Positions 11,011 to 27,981 are shown, counted from the stretch's first letter. The stretch: 64,000 nt of DNA from Akanthomyces muscarius (GCF_028009165.1 NC_079243.1:1922001-1986000); one strand, 5' to 3'. A program made the numbers and translations. The notes: generated from the sequence alone by a model not told the origin.

Positions 11011-13208
11011 CTAATATCCCGATGGATAGAAGTTGGGGTTGTCGTTGAGCATGTCGTCAACGCTCTGCCCCATTTCTGGCTCACCCTCATCCTCATCCGC
11101 CTCGTTGAAAGAGTGTACTGTACATGTGCCGCGGGCCATGCTATATCCGTTCCATGCCGATGCTGAACGATGTTAGAAGAATTGCAGGAGAAAAACAAGG
11201 CCGTCAAGGACAATGAACTTACCGACTATGACAGGGGCATTGGGGTTCCAGCTGGCGTCTCGAACACAGGTGCCCCAGCCGCCTGGCTCATCGAAATACA
11301 ATCGCGTGCGGCGGTCAAGACGACGTGTGCCATTCGTAGCCTCCTTTACATCAATGATGCGCGCAATGGTTGCGTCCATGTTGTAGACGTATACCTTTCC
11401 ATCAGCACTGCCGGAATACACGTAGCGAGAGTTGGTGGCTGACGGCGGCGAAAAGTGGCATCGAATGAGTGTTCGTAGCACCTTGTGGCCGCGGAAAGTC
11501 ACTAGTGAATTATCGTGGGGGTGAACATCCCAGTCGCTGTCGTCGTACATCTCATTTCTGTAGTCAAAACCGCTCGAATGGCCGTAGCGAGTGCGGCCCA
11601 TGTCGTGGAAGCGCTCGGTGGACATGGCCATGCGGAGGTCCCAAAGCTTCATGCTCTGGTCCTTGCCGTTGCTTAGGATATATCGTCCGTCGCCTTTGCT
11701 GTCCAGGTATGTCAAGCCCTCAATGTGTCCGACAAAGGCGCCGACTTCGCGGCCGTCACCCATGCTTCTCCTGTCCCAGACTTTGATGGTGGCATCGTCG
11801 GATCCGGAGTAGAGAATATGGGGAGACGATTTATCGGCAAAGCACACGGCGTTGACGTCATCGTCATGGCCTTCGACGTGATGAAGGACTTGTCGAGATT
11901 CGATATCGTAGACAACTAAAGAGTGCGCGTTTGTGCCGGCCACAAGCTCTCTGCCATCGCCAGAAAATCGGACAGACCAGATACCGAAGCCGCCCCGGCG
12001 CATGCCCCAGCCATTCACTCGTCGGGTGCCTTCTGCCAGGTTCAGGACATAGGGGTCGCCGCGATCGCTCGGGTCTGTCGGAGCAATCGCGACTAGACTG
12101 TCAATGGAAGTGTATGCCAACCATTTGTTGTCTGGGCTCAGCGAGGCATCGGTCAGCGTCCACTGGCCGCCGGGATAGTTGACCGTTTTGTAATGCTGCC
12201 ACCTGTACGGATTCGAGGTGTCATACATGCGGACTCTGAAGTCTTGGCAGACGGAAAAGAAAAAGTTTCCATCGTCAGAAAACTGGCCCGAGTAAATGGG
12301 GTCGTCGTAGTGTATGATTTGCTCAACTTTGGTGGACGGGACGAGGGACTGTCGCATGTCAGCATCTTGGGCGGGACTAGGGAAGTGCCAGTCTTACCTG
12401 TGCTATCAAGTCAGTGTTGCGCGTGCGTTGTCGTCGATCTCCGATGCCGAGTTCTCGTTCAAGCATGCGCCTTGCTATCCTCTTGCTACTATCTCGGCGA
12501 ACGGCTCCGTTGCTGGAGCCAAAGGTGCCAGACTGCATGAGCTTCCTGCCCTCGTCGCTTGGTACTTTTGGGAAGCGATTAGGGTCCTTGGGCGGGCGGC
12601 GGTTGCGTCTACCCCACTGGCCAAAGAGACTTTCCAGGTCCTCTTCGTCATCCTCATCGATGAGGCCACGGCCGAGTTCGCCGTTTCTGAGCAGAGCCAG
12701 AACTTGCGCTCTTGTGACTAGACCGGTGCGGTGACCAGCTGAATGACGTTAGTCTTGATTACACGCCACAATACAGCATGCTGAAATACCTCTTAGTAGA
12801 CCCAAGATGCGAAGAGCAGATTGGTTGCCGACTTCGGCAGCTGCGTGCTGTGCGTCTTCCTCCTCATCATCGTCCTCTTCCTCATCGTCATCCTCATCAT
12901 CGTCCTCGTCGAGGTCAATCTCTTCATCGTCATCGTTACCGAAAACGACTTGAAATTCGACGTTTCTGGGGTCATCTGTCGAGCGGCATGAGTACACGCT
13001 GCTTGCTGAGGGTCGGGTGGGGTGGCATACCTTCAAAGATGTCTGCTTCCAGCTCATCCGGTGCATCCTCGTAGTCCTCATCGTCGTCGTCATCCATATC
13101 GTCGTTGACACTGAAGTACCAAGTATTGCCTTCCTCGGATCCAGAGTCGTTGTGTTCGGCGGCAGGCGTTTCTTCCCGGCCCGGGTGCTCGCCACCGTGC
13201 TCGGCCAT
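11011..13208 (-). CDS. WDR23/DCAF11-like WD40 repeat protein
   Basis: There are five exons (13208-13031, 12975-12790, 12738-12398, 12348-11223, 11162-11011), closing at 660 aa. The N-terminal 120 residues are strongly acidic, with two Asp/Glu runs. A basic stretch and the LVTRAQVLALLRNGE segment follow. WD40 repeats fill about 235-600. The recognisable start QIIHYDDPIYSGQFSDDGNF is like DCAF11/WDR23 and plant LEC14B. Two repeats end in WDxR boxes (IKVWDRRSM and MKLWDLRMA), which in DCAF proteins dock onto DDB1 of CUL4 ubiquitin ligases. The last exon gives an acidic tail (EADEDEGEPEMGQSVDD). The likely role is substrate receptor of a CUL4-DDB1 ligase; the substrate is unknown. The splice sites are all GT-AG and the frame is continuous. 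Confidence 0.88.
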
Positions 13209-13873
13209 GGCGGTGGGCGCTGTACGGTTTGTATGGGAGCTCCGTCAGCCGGGTTGGTATGGGCAAAGGCAGTCTGAGAACTGAGAATAAAGCTACGGCT
13301 CCTAAAATACTGAGTTCGATGGAATGTAGTCCCCCTACGGCCTTCTGCGATGCTGAATCGAGGATGAAGGACGCACAAAGGCCTGCCGGCTTTAGGTCTT
13401 TGCCTCAGCAATGGCTACCTACCTATCGAGTGACGACATGCGGAGATAACGCGCTGGACTTCCAGCTCCGAGTTCCAGGCCCGTCTCCATGCTTGCGGTT
13501 AGCACAGTGGGGCAGCAGGTCCGTTTTAGCGCTGTCTGGGGCTGTGGAGTGCTGAAAGTGACATTAAGGAGTGCTGAAGAAGCAGATTTACAGTGGGAAG
13601 CAGAAAACATGGCGCGTTCATTGATGTGCTACAGGCACTAACTTATAACACAGTGATTGCACGCTACACTGGGCACCTAGGTAGGGTGTAAGGCCACAGG
13701 GCATATGTGGTATAGATGGACAAGGTAGGTATTGATATTTCAAAATATTATACATAGCCACGAGGTATTATTCGAGTTGCTGCTTGTTATATACCAGAAA
13801 CCTCCACCCCTTTGAGGTCATCCTCCGCGGAATGGTAGCCGTCTGCGAAGCGATCCTCACCAGACAGCCGCCC
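13209..13873. other. Intergenic, no supported gene
   Basis: This is the upstream space of the WD40 gene and the 3' side of the small secreted protein gene. It contains CTACCTACCTA at about 13425 and CACCTAGGTAGGG at about 13674, members of a word family seen elsewhere in the window. Confidence 0.5.
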
Positions 13874-14185
13874 TCAGCCGTCCAACTCGAAGCTTGGGCT
13901 CGCCGAGTCCGCCCGGTTGTGTCGTCGCCGGTGTTTCGCAGATTCACGAAACTTGAGTAGCTCCGCCCACATGCCCCAAATGTCCTCGGGGGGCTGCGCC
14001 GTGGTGGGCTCTGGCGGCGGCGGCGGCGGCGGCGGCGGACCAGAATCTGTTAATAAGGTGGTTGGAAGAGGCGCCCCCATGTCGACGGTGAGGGTTTCGC
14101 CGCGGTTGATGTTGCCTGGCGCTGCAAGAGCAGCAGAAACCAGGACGAGAGCCATGGCGGCAATGGATTTGATAGCGAGCATCAT
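13874..14185 (-). CDS. Small secreted proline-rich protein, function unknown
   Basis: This is a single exon of 103 aa from the Met at 14185 (the Met at 14182 is equally possible; an in-frame ATG at 14239 would precede the signal peptide by 18 residues). A strong signal peptide (MMLAIKSIAAMALVLVSAAL) is followed by APG. The mature protein is about 80 residues, contains a run of nine prolines encoded by a GGC-type repeat on the plus strand, has no cysteine, and ends with a basic RRRHNRADSASPSFELDG segment. A TATA box stands about 63 bp upstream, which supports the start. It is probably a small secreted or cell-wall-associated protein. I do not recognise a family. Confidence 0.55.
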   Translation of the reverse strand: MMLAIKSIAAMALVLVSAALAAPGNINRGETLTVDMGAPLPTTLLTDSGPPPPPPPPPEPTTAQPPEDIWGMWAELLKFRESAKHRRRHNRADSASPSFELDG

Positions 14186-14247
14186 GTTTGTTCTTGTTAT
14201 CGTTGGTAGTCTATTCACAAAAAGCCTACAGAACGGCACTCGAGGGC

Positions 14248-14256
14248 CTTTTTATA
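14248..14256 (-). promoter_or_regulatory. TATA box of the proline-rich secreted protein gene
   Basis: TATAAAAAG on the minus strand lies about 63-71 bp upstream of the ATG at 14185, a normal fungal distance. Confidence 0.55.
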
Positions 14257-14737
14257 CTTGGAAAGACGCTATAGCCGCCCGGTGTCATCCTCGAGGCGTA
14301 AAAGCACTTGCGCAACATGTCGCTTCTACTCTTTGTCGCCCTGTGAGCCCTTTGGGGCCCTTGTGACGAGAGGATCAAAGGCGTTTAAATCCACACTTCA
14401 TCAGCTTTTTGTGTCCATGTGAACAAAAGAATGGCGCTTACAACCACAAGACTTGTCGGTGCAATCCCGGCCACCCATGATTGCCAAAGAATCTTGTGGC
14501 GGCGCACCAAACAGGCATAAAAGCACAAATAGTCTATTTTGCGAAAAGTTCTATCATGTCTTGCCGGACAGCACTGGACCGTGCCCAGCCCAGCTGACAT
14601 GCCCGGACCAAATATCCATCACGTATATAAAGGAAATATGTATATAATCATTCAAACGCCAGAGATTCGTGGGCCTGTACATCATGCGCCATTCATTACT
14701 CTATCCAAAATGCCCATACAAGAATCCTTGCTTTTAT
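14257..14737. other. Intergenic, no supported gene
   Basis: This is the upstream region of the small secreted gene and the 3' region of ATP sulfurylase. I see nothing else in it. Confidence 0.45.
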
Positions 14738-20355
<5,618 letters not shown>

Positions 20356-23130
20356 ATGCTCGTCGACATCCGGCCGACGCGGTCCCTGACCAGCATGCTT
20401 TCCCTGCTCGTGTCTTTCCTCGCCCTGGCGCCAGCCCTGGCTGCCGACGACGACTCCAAGGTCATCAAGGGCTACGACTTCAACGAAACCATTCAGAGCC
20501 TCGACATTGCCCCCCGACCGTCCCTCTATTCTGGTGGCTTCGCAGACTGTCTCCGCGGCGGCAGCTTGTTCAACTTTTCCACGTTTGATGTCGCCTACTA
20601 TACCAAGGATGACGACCACACGATATTCTTCCATCTTGAAGGAGCCAGCAACATTCGCAAGGAGTCGCTCGCCCTCCACCTGTCCATCCAAGCCTACGGC
20701 GAGACGCGATTCAACATGACGTACGATCCCTGCAAAGCTCACATGGACACCCTATGCCCTCTCACCTCGGACAATCGCATCAGCGCCTTTGCCGTTGTCC
20801 CCTTATCCGCAGATGAGATAGCCGGCATGCCGCAGGTTACCATGGGCATTCCCGACTTTGAGGGCTTTGCGCGCATTCAAATCTTTGCCAACTCCACACA
20901 GACCGAGATTGGATGCTTCCAGGCCGTCATGTCCAACGGCAAGACCCTCGCGCAGGCGGATGCCATCGGAACCACCGTTGGACTTTTTGTCATTGCCGCT
21001 ATACTCTCCTCCTTCGTCACCGCTGTGTATGGCATCAGCATCCCGCACATGCGCATGCATTACGCGCACTCGTTTTCCGTCCTCATCGTTTTTGAGACGT
21101 TTCAATACATCTTCTTCTCTGGTGCACTCTCTGTCAACTGGCCGAGTGTGCTGCCAGCGTGGTGGAGCAACTTTGCCTGGCCCTCGGGTATGTTTGCGAC
21201 GCACGACCTTGTCCGCTCCATCAGCTCCTTCACCGGCAACGTTGTAAGCGTGAGCCAGGTTGGAGGTGCTGGATCGGTCCCTATCAATAACAACGGAGGC
21301 TTAACGCAGCAAATCTACGGGCGGGCAGACGCCAACAGCGGAGAAAAGCCTTCGCCGGCGACCGATCTGGCCAGCTACGCCTGGGGTGGCGAGCCTAATA
21401 CTCCCGGGATGCCTATGCCAGGTACCTGGCCAGGTCTCCCTGGAACGCTTTCCGAAGTCAACATCCCACCAGCGGAGGCTTTCACTTTGGCGCTGATATG
21501 GTTCGTGGCCATGATTGGCCTTGTCATAGTGCTCATTGTGTTGTTCAAGTTTACACTAGATCTTCTGATCCGATTCAAGCTTCTCAAAACGGATGGCTTC
21601 AACTACTTCCGCAGCCACCTCGGCGGCTACCTCGCATCTGCTCTGCTGCGCACTTGCTTTATTGGTTTCTTTGTCATGACCACGCTCGCAATGTATCAAT
21701 TCTCCCTGCGAGGCCCCGCCGGCCCCACTGCCATTGCGGTCGTTGTCTTTTTGCTCTTCTTTGTTGGCATTGGAGGTCTAGCTGCGTACGCCTGCTACTT
21801 TCGCCTTCGACACGGCAAGTACTCCACCGCACCGGATTCCATTCGATTCGAAAGCGCGAAGCTCTTTAAGAAGGTTCCCTTCGTGTCTGCCATTCGAAAC
21901 AGCGAGCGCGCCGAGCAAGAGACGGCCGAGCAACGCCGCTTGTACGCCTCGGTGCCCATTACCAGGATTGTCTATACCGACGACGACCCGAATCGCCTGA
22001 CCGTCCACCAAGATGCCGGGTTCATCAAGCGATTTGGCTGGCTTTCCGGGCGGTACCGTCGTACACGCTGGTGGTACTTTGCCATTTATCTGGGCTACCA
22101 GTTTGTCCGTGCATGCTTCATTGGTGGCGGTGTTCGCACGCCGCTGGCTCAAGTATTTGGACTGTTCTTGTTTGAAATTATCGCGTTCTTTATCATCATC
22201 AAACTACGAGCCTTTGAAGGCTCTCGCAACACGGTGGTCGCTGTCTGGATGCTGTCCATTGCAAAAGTCATCACCACCGGCCTGTCCATTGCCTTTATTG
22301 CCGACTATAACCTGAACCGCATTGGCGCAACTGCGATTGGTCTCATCATTGTTGTGGTGCAGGCTTTCCTTGCCGTCGTCGTCTTGATCCTTGCTGCACT
22401 CGGTATCATGTCATCGTGGATGTCGCTCTCGCGCAACAAGGAAGAATTCACTGAGCCGTTCGTTGACATGCGTGTCAAATATTTCGAGCATATGCAGAAG
22501 CGCACTGACGATCTGCCTGCCCCGCCCAAGCCAGAGGAGACGGAGCCAGAGCTTACCGAGCCAGGTTTCAACGTACACAATGTTCGACGAGCTCCCAAGA
22601 TTGAAGATGAGGATGAGCTAGGGGAAATTACGCTACCGCAACCCGGTTTTACGGGACAGGGTAGCGGTAGCGGCCAGCGCAGCCGCGCCAACAGCGCCAG
22701 CTCCCGCTATTCTGCCAGTGGCATTCCTCGGGCGGCTCGCGTTCATCGAGCCTCGTGGAGCTCCAAGGAGTTTGCCCAGATGCAGACAGAACTGATGACA
22801 CGACCTGAAAACCAGCGCGGCAACCGCTCTAGAAGCAACTCGCAGCGCATGTCGTCCGCGAGCATTGCTGCCGTCTTGGCCACCGACTCCCCCGGCACCA
22901 ACACGCCGTCTCGAAGACCGATGACTCCCACACGCGAGTCTGTGGAAGATACAAGAGACAACTCGGGCACTGTAACGTCCGAGACGACACCCACGAAGCA
23001 AGGCGTCTCAGAGCTCGACGAAAAGAAGGACAAGCAAGCCCCGGTGGAAAATGAAAAGGCTGCTGAGGCTGTCGTGGAGAACGAGACTCCAGTAATATCA
23101 AAGAAAACGACCGACAAAACCACTGTCTAA
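20356..23130 (+). CDS. FLC/Pkd2-type TRP-like membrane protein (ML-like domain plus nine membrane segments)
   Basis: This is a single exon of 924 aa from the Met at 20356. In-frame Mets at 20272 and 20395 are alternatives; the last would start directly at the signal peptide MLSLLVSFLALAPALA. Residues about 30-190 form a Cys-containing lumenal ML-like domain typical of the TRP-like family that includes yeast Flc proteins and S. pombe Pkd2. Membrane segments lie at about 205-230, 238-262, 376-400, 424-450, 459-482, 573-591, 597-617, 628-650 and 659-687, with a Gly/Pro/Asn-rich loop at about 310-370. The cytosolic C-terminal tail (about 700-924) is Ser/Arg/Pro-rich (NSASSRYSASGI, RSRSNSQRMSSASI) and looks heavily phosphorylatable. 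The family is linked to FAD import into the ER, calcium homeostasis and cell wall integrity; which applies here is unknown. Confidence 0.88.
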   Translation: MLVDIRPTRSLTSMLSLLVSFLALAPALAADDDSKVIKGYDFNETIQSLDIAPRPSLYSGGFADCLRGGSLFNFSTFDVAYYTKDDDHTIFFHLEGASNIRKESLALHLSIQAYGETRFNMTYDPCKAHMDTLCPLTSDNRISAFAVVPLSADEIAGMPQVTMGIPDFEGFARIQIFANSTQTEIGCFQAVMSNGKTLAQADAIGTTVGLFVIAAILSSFVTAVYGISIPHMRMHYAHSFSVLIVFETFQYIFFSGALSVNWPSVLPAWWSNFAWPSGMFATHDLVRSISSFTGNVVSVSQVGGAGSVPINNNGGLTQQIYGRADANSGEKPSPATDLASYAWGGEPNTPGMPMPGTWPGLPGTLSEVNIPPAEAFTLALIWFVAMIGLVIVLIVLFKFTLDLLIRFKLLKTDGFNYFRSHLGGYLASALLRTCFIGFFVMTTLAMYQFSLRGPAGPTAIAVVVFLLFFVGIGGLAAYACYFRLRHGKYSTAPDSIRFESAKLFKKVPFVSAIRNSERAEQETAEQRRLYASVPITRIVYTDDDPNRLTVHQDAGFIKRFGWLSGRYRRTRWWYFAIYLGYQFVRACFIGGGVRTPLAQVFGLFLFEIIAFFIIIKLRAFEGSRNTVVAVWMLSIAKVITTGLSIAFIADYNLNRIGATAIGLIIVVVQAFLAVVVLILAALGIMSSWMSLSRNKEEFTEPFVDMRVKYFEHMQKRTDDLPAPPKPEETEPELTEPGFNVHNVRRAPKIEDEDELGEITLPQPGFTGQGSGSGQRSRANSASSRYSASGIPRAARVHRASWSSKEFAQMQTELMTRPENQRGNRSRSNSQRMSSASIAAVLATDSPGTNTPSRRPMTPTRESVEDTRDNSGTVTSETTPTKQGVSELDEKKDKQAPVENEKAAEAVVENETPVISKKTTDKTTV

Positions 23131-23611
23131 AGAGAAGACACTGTGGGTTGATATTTTATTTTAATAGAAATTGTCCCTTGACGGCATATATTCTGCGGGG
23201 ACATTGGGATGGGTACACTTAGCAGCGCATTTTGTTTCTACTTGTTTCGCCTGCTGGCGTTTTTGCATTGGTTTGCTGCAGCAGCACACGTAGCTGCCTC
23301 TTTTTATGAATAGTGCATGTACGCAATTATTTTACATAGGGGTTTTTTATCAATATCAGAATTGGATTCACTGATCTCCAGGATTGATCCCGACCACAAC
23401 TGTGTTATAAACCCATCTCATCCAACGGGGCTAAGATGGGCATACATAAGCTGGGGGTTAGATCGGTCGCTAACATGACTCACTCGGCACCATTGATCCG
23501 TATCAAACAACGACAGTCTCTCAATCAAAGAACCATTCGCCAACGGTTCCTTTTTTACCGACAGAAGCACATCACATTTGAGAAGACGGATTGACCAAAA
23601 TCAGAACCGAG
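23131..23611. other. Intergenic, no supported gene
   Basis: This holds the 3' region of the FLC-type gene and the upstream region of the GNAT gene on the same strand. It is AT-rich around 23300-23360, and I see nothing else. Confidence 0.45.
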
Positions 23612-24169
23612 ATGACCGAGGAAATTACGTATCGCCCGACAGAGGAAGCTGATCTGCCAGAAATCCGCGCCATCAACGCGCGATACATTCTCAACACCTC
23701 CATCACACTCAAGCGCGCCGTCCCACCGCTGTCCTCCTTCCTCACAAAGCACCAATCCCTGCAGGCGCGTGGCCTACCGCACCTTGTCGCCGTTGACCGG
23801 CCCGCTGACGGCGCCGAGGACCGCGTGCTGGGCTACGCATGCCTGTCGCCGTACCGCTCGTCCCATCCGCCCACTACCGAGCTCAGCCTCTTTGTGCACC
23901 CGGACCACCAGTCCCGCGCCGTGGGATCCGCGCTGCTGGCGCGCGTGCTGGCGCGCGTGCGGGCGGAGGAGGTGGTGCACCGGTGGCGGGACGAGAATGA
24001 TGCTGACAGGGTGGTGGTCCCGACGGTGGTGAGGAGCGTGATTGCGGTCATGGCGGTCGATCCGGAGGGCAAGGAGGGGGGCGAGGCGCTGAGGAGGTTT
24101 TACGCGAAGAGGGGGTTTGAGGAGAGGGGACGGCTGGTCAAGGCTGGGTTGAAAAGAGGACACTGGTGA
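23612..24169 (+). CDS. GNAT-family N-acetyltransferase (phosphinothricin-acetyltransferase-like)
   Basis: This is an uninterrupted frame of 185 aa from the ATG at 23612. It starts with ITYRPTEEADLPEIRAINAR, the first strand and helix of the PAT-like GNAT subfamily. Then comes a central TTELSLFVHPDHQSRAVGSA segment (about 90-110), where the acetyl-CoA pyrophosphate loop (Q/R-x-x-G-x-G/A) would be, and near the end RRFYAKRGFEERGRLVKAG. The substrate is unknown; relatives acetylate amino acids or xenobiotics. The stop is part of a possible 5' splice site: CACTG/GTGAGT is followed by a branch-like TGCTAACG and TTTTCAG, so a spliced form with a different short C-terminus is possible. Family members usually extend 10-15 residues past the Trp that ends this frame. 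Confidence 0.75.
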   Translation: MTEEITYRPTEEADLPEIRAINARYILNTSITLKRAVPPLSSFLTKHQSLQARGLPHLVAVDRPADGAEDRVLGYACLSPYRSSHPPTTELSLFVHPDHQSRAVGSALLARVLARVRAEEVVHRWRDENDADRVVVPTVVRSVIAVMAVDPEGKEGGEALRRFYAKRGFEERGRLVKAGLKRGHW

Positions 24170-25715
24170 GTCTTTGGTGCATGGGAGAGAGGAGAAACGT
24201 GGGTTTTCCTGCTAACGGGTGGGTTGGAGGGTTGACATTATTCATTTTCAGTTTTCGACTTTGGAGGACTGAAACGAGGCTGACTAGATGAGGACGTCAA
24301 GGGCTCGGGCGAGAGAAATCGATCGATGCACGATGACGACGTGTCGCAGACATGGCAAAGCCCACTGCTGAAAAGCTCATCTTTGATGCGAAGAGAGCGC
24401 ACACTCTGAGGGCTCATAACGCGTACGTCTTTTGCCAGGAAAGTATCAAGATAAGACTCCTACGGTGATCACACGCGCACAGAGGACTAGGCCGAGCGTT
24501 GCAGACGAGAACCGCATGTATATTGTCATCTCGTCCAATCAAAAACTGGCTATTCACTCTCGGTGATTCGGCGGCCTTGCCTGTGAGCTTGTTTAAACTG
24601 AGCCGGAGATGCAGCCTAGATAAGCAAAAGCTCGTCTACTTTCATTTATTTTGCTCTCGAGTGCCGTCGCGAGGTCCTAGACAACAGACTCCGTACTTGT
24701 TTATCGCGGCCGTGTCGCCTCCTAGATCGCACTGTAAGGTGCGTGCATTGCGGGTTAGCATAGCATCAGATTGTCACTTCTCCATGTCTTGCAAATTGTC
24801 GATTGTGTAGAATGACGGCCCAGGAGCGGGAATATTCCAGCGTTCCCCCCTTTGTTTCCCGTATTCGACGTCATGTGCACAGTAGCCTCCGCCACGAATA
24901 TGAAGCTGGAACTGCCTTTGTCACTCCGTCGAGAGCAATATCTGGTGGTGCTGTCTAATTGCCCGTCACTCCGCAAGCCAAGGGTGATGATGTTAGGCGG
25001 TGCCCTCGTCCGCATCTTCCAATCGTCTCTGTACCTTTACGTCAAGCTCGCGCATACACTACACGCCAGCATCAAGTGCGAGACGCGGTACCGAATCGCA
25101 GAGGCTAGGGATCTGGTCCACCTACTCGAGCCGACGAAGGATTTGCTGCCGCGCAAGGCCCTGTGCTGGCCCATACTCGTGGCCGTCCCAGGGCCCGCCG
25201 GGGCGCGGGTCCGCAGACATGGCTGCGATTGATCGGCTCCTGTATGACGTGAGGAGCCGCAAAGACGCTTCAAACAGGCCACTAGAGGCTCTTGCGGCGT
25301 TGCAAGCATTCTGGGGCTCGGCGAAGACATCCCGGAACAACTGTTTCCGAAGCCCATCTTCCCTCTGCCTGAATAGCGGGATAGCCCACCAGGTGCACCT
25401 CTGGAACGGCCGTGCCGTGCAGCGGGAAAAAAAATGTTATCAATGCAATGGAATCAAGTATGTGGCTTTCCTGATGCCCCTTCAAATATCGTTGGGCCGA
25501 TACTCTGCGGAGCCGGCAGCGAAGGATTAGGGCGATCAACACGACCCTCCCATCCCAGCACTGCCAACTGCCAACATGAGTATAAAACAAATTTATTTCG
25601 TGGGACTGCTTCATGTCCTTTCTCGTCTCTCATTTCGAATCCCGTTGGCCATGTTGTTTATGCTTCATATGCTGCGAAAGTGGCCGCGCGATCGTGGGAA
25701 ACGCGATTCGCGAAG
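24170..25715. other. Intergenic, possibly decayed coding sequence
   Basis: I can support no gene here. Between about 25000 and 25600 both strands carry overlapping mid-length frames with no recognisable domain. The minus-strand translations shift frame repeatedly, as in decayed sequence. Confidence 0.4.
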
Positions 25716-27560
25716 CTACCTCATGCTGCTGTTGTAAAGGTGCAGAAACTCAAGCGAGGCATTATTGAACGAGCTCATGAAGCCGACGGGTTCCGTATCG
25801 CCCGCCAAGCACTCATGGTGCTTCATCAATTTCAAGATGATATTGGCTGCCTCTTCGCAGATCTTACCCGGTGAGCTCCCATCGAATACCAGAGCCTCGT
25901 TTGTTACGTACGGTGTAAACAAGCTGAGAATGCAAAAGTGATAATATGTGCTAAGGGTCGCGTCAGGGCTGTGTTTGTGTGTGTGGCTTCTCTGAGCAAC
26001 AGCGGCCGGCGACGTACTGTACGAATAGGATGAGAGGTTCACGGCTCGTATAAGCTTTCGAACATCGAAAAAAGTTTCGATACCATTCAAGACATTTGGT
26101 GTATGTGGCAGTAGCGTTGGCAAAGGTCCGGTTATTCTCTAGCTCGCAGCACGTTTTGAAAACCAGCTCTACCAGCTGATATAGCTGTGCTGCAATCCCA
26201 TAGATGTCTCGGCCGTGCAAATCAGGACTGTTAACAAATGGCTCGCTTACTGTTATTTCTCATTAGCCTTTTGGTGGTGCGCTTATTGTTCTACCAGTCA
26301 CATGTACTCAATGTTGCCCGCAGCCGATTCTCTGTCCAGCTTCGGCGGCCGCGCATGTTTTCATTTTCGATTGCCGCAAGATTGGCACGCGGGTCCCCTG
26401 ACCTGCGCGGTAGAGTCGCGTCATATTCTTGAATTTGAACCATCATCCTAGTCTGCATGAGCGCTGCGCCTGCCATTTCTTGCCTGAACACAGCGTCACG
26501 TTTTCTTACCGATTCAGTGATATCGCGCCGCAGTATGTGCTGGCGGTGATGCGGCGCATAGTCTCAACGGTCCCATCCGAACCAGTGTTCTGCAGGCAGT
26601 ATGTCCGGATAGCCTCCGCAAATTCCATTGCGAAATCGCGGCTCTTGTCTCTCCAGCCGTTACAAGCGCAGTGCAACGCCAATACTCCGAGGGCTTGTAT
26701 ATCAGGAATAGCTTTTGGAAGCCATGCACCGCGTTGCAGAGCCTGTATGACTTCATCGGCGAGGCTGACGCTGAAGATCTCCCATGCTGGCGTTTCCGCT
26801 TCGGAACCGGAGATATCCTCCGAGATATCATGTCGGAAAACAGCAACGGAGAGCGCAAGTAAAGCATCGACTAGAGCTGGCGAACAGTATTTGTTGGACC
26901 CTGTAAGTAGATCGCTTTTGAATCTGACTCCGTCGATAATGCAAAATGCGATGCAATCCCATTGTAGAATGCTGTCTAGAGCTGGCAACGCGCGGCCTGG
27001 AGGCCAACGCCTGGAAGTGTACGGAGGAGGTCGTCGTAAAGCTGCAACATCAGAGAGATCATCTTTGTCACTGATAGATGCGATCGAAAAACTGCTCTGG
27101 GATGTCGGTGATTCGATACTTGGTATAGGAACCTCCGGATCTTGTGTTTGAGGACGGCCATGTTAGCGAGAACATTCTTCGAGTCTTGCGGAGAACGGGG
27201 CTCACTCGCGGAGGGCATGATCCTATACCTATAGGTTCGATATTCGTGTGATTGTCCGTGTACAATGGTCTCGCATCTTTTGTAGTGAAGCGAGTTTGGT
27301 TGTCTATAATAGGAGGTGACTCTTCAATCTTGCAACTGCGGCCCTCGTTTTCTTCGACCGCGTTTGTCGACTTTTCCGGGGTTTGAGGCTTCGGTTTCGC
27401 GTAGTTGGCGGACTGTGCAGCTGTGTCGAGAGAAGTCAACCGCCGCATGCTGTAGACGCATTCAACATTTGCGTTCTTGCGCGCTTGGCAAGCAGTGTGT
27501 CCGTCACGCTGATGAACGTTTCAAGATTCAGGCCGAGTAAACTATCAACATAGAAGATGG
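25716..27560 (-). pseudogene. Decayed Zn2Cys6/MHR fungal transcription factor
   Basis: Fragments of one fungal transcription factor lie in order on the minus strand but in several frames. At about 27520-27440 is the remnant of a zinc cluster. GHTACQARKNANVECVYSMR keeps the end of the motif, but the fifth cysteine position is Arg, and the codons before it carry stops and apparent small deletions where the first three cysteines should be. A linker follows, then QLYDDLLRTLP (about 27035). A piece of the middle homology region begins ILQWDCIAFCIIDG, then KYCSPALVDALLAL, and ends TASTYCGAISLNR (26506-26975). Next comes KCLEWYRNFF (about 26100), and in another frame STYYHFCILSLFTPYV (about 25930). 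The part usually found between the linker and the middle region is missing. Introns of normal size do not repair the frames. I judge it a pseudogene. Confidence 0.72.
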
Positions 27561-27981
27561 AGCTGGCAGGACAGATGATGGTGATCTCTGTAATCCTTTT
27601 CCTTTTCTCTTCGGCAAAACTGACAACGACCTAGCGACAGGAGGCACGGCGTTGGAAATGTCGAAGTTTTCAACAGAATGAGAGGAGCGGCGGCGGCAAT
27701 TTCTTTGGATCCGGTGCAAAAACTCGCACAACTCGTGAGAGGCAAAATGTCACATTTGAGACTGTGAGTTACGCCAGTTGATGTGAAGAAGATGCAAGGC
27801 AGCTCTGGACATTTGAACACGAGTAGCTGCGTCCGTCATTCAATTGTCTGCAGGTTGCACCGCGCATCCAGAGAAAACCGAAGTCTGTACCCTGGTCCTC
27901 CACACAGCTATTACAACCCTGTGATGAAATTCTAGGCTGTCAACGGTGCAGGAAACTTGCACTCCAATCTAGTGCAACGGG

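Noticed and set aside
12749..13411. 220-codon minus-strand frame over the WD40 gene start
   Set aside because: It overlaps exon 2 of the WD40 gene in frame but reads through both its introns and the 5' leader. The spliced model explains the sequence better.
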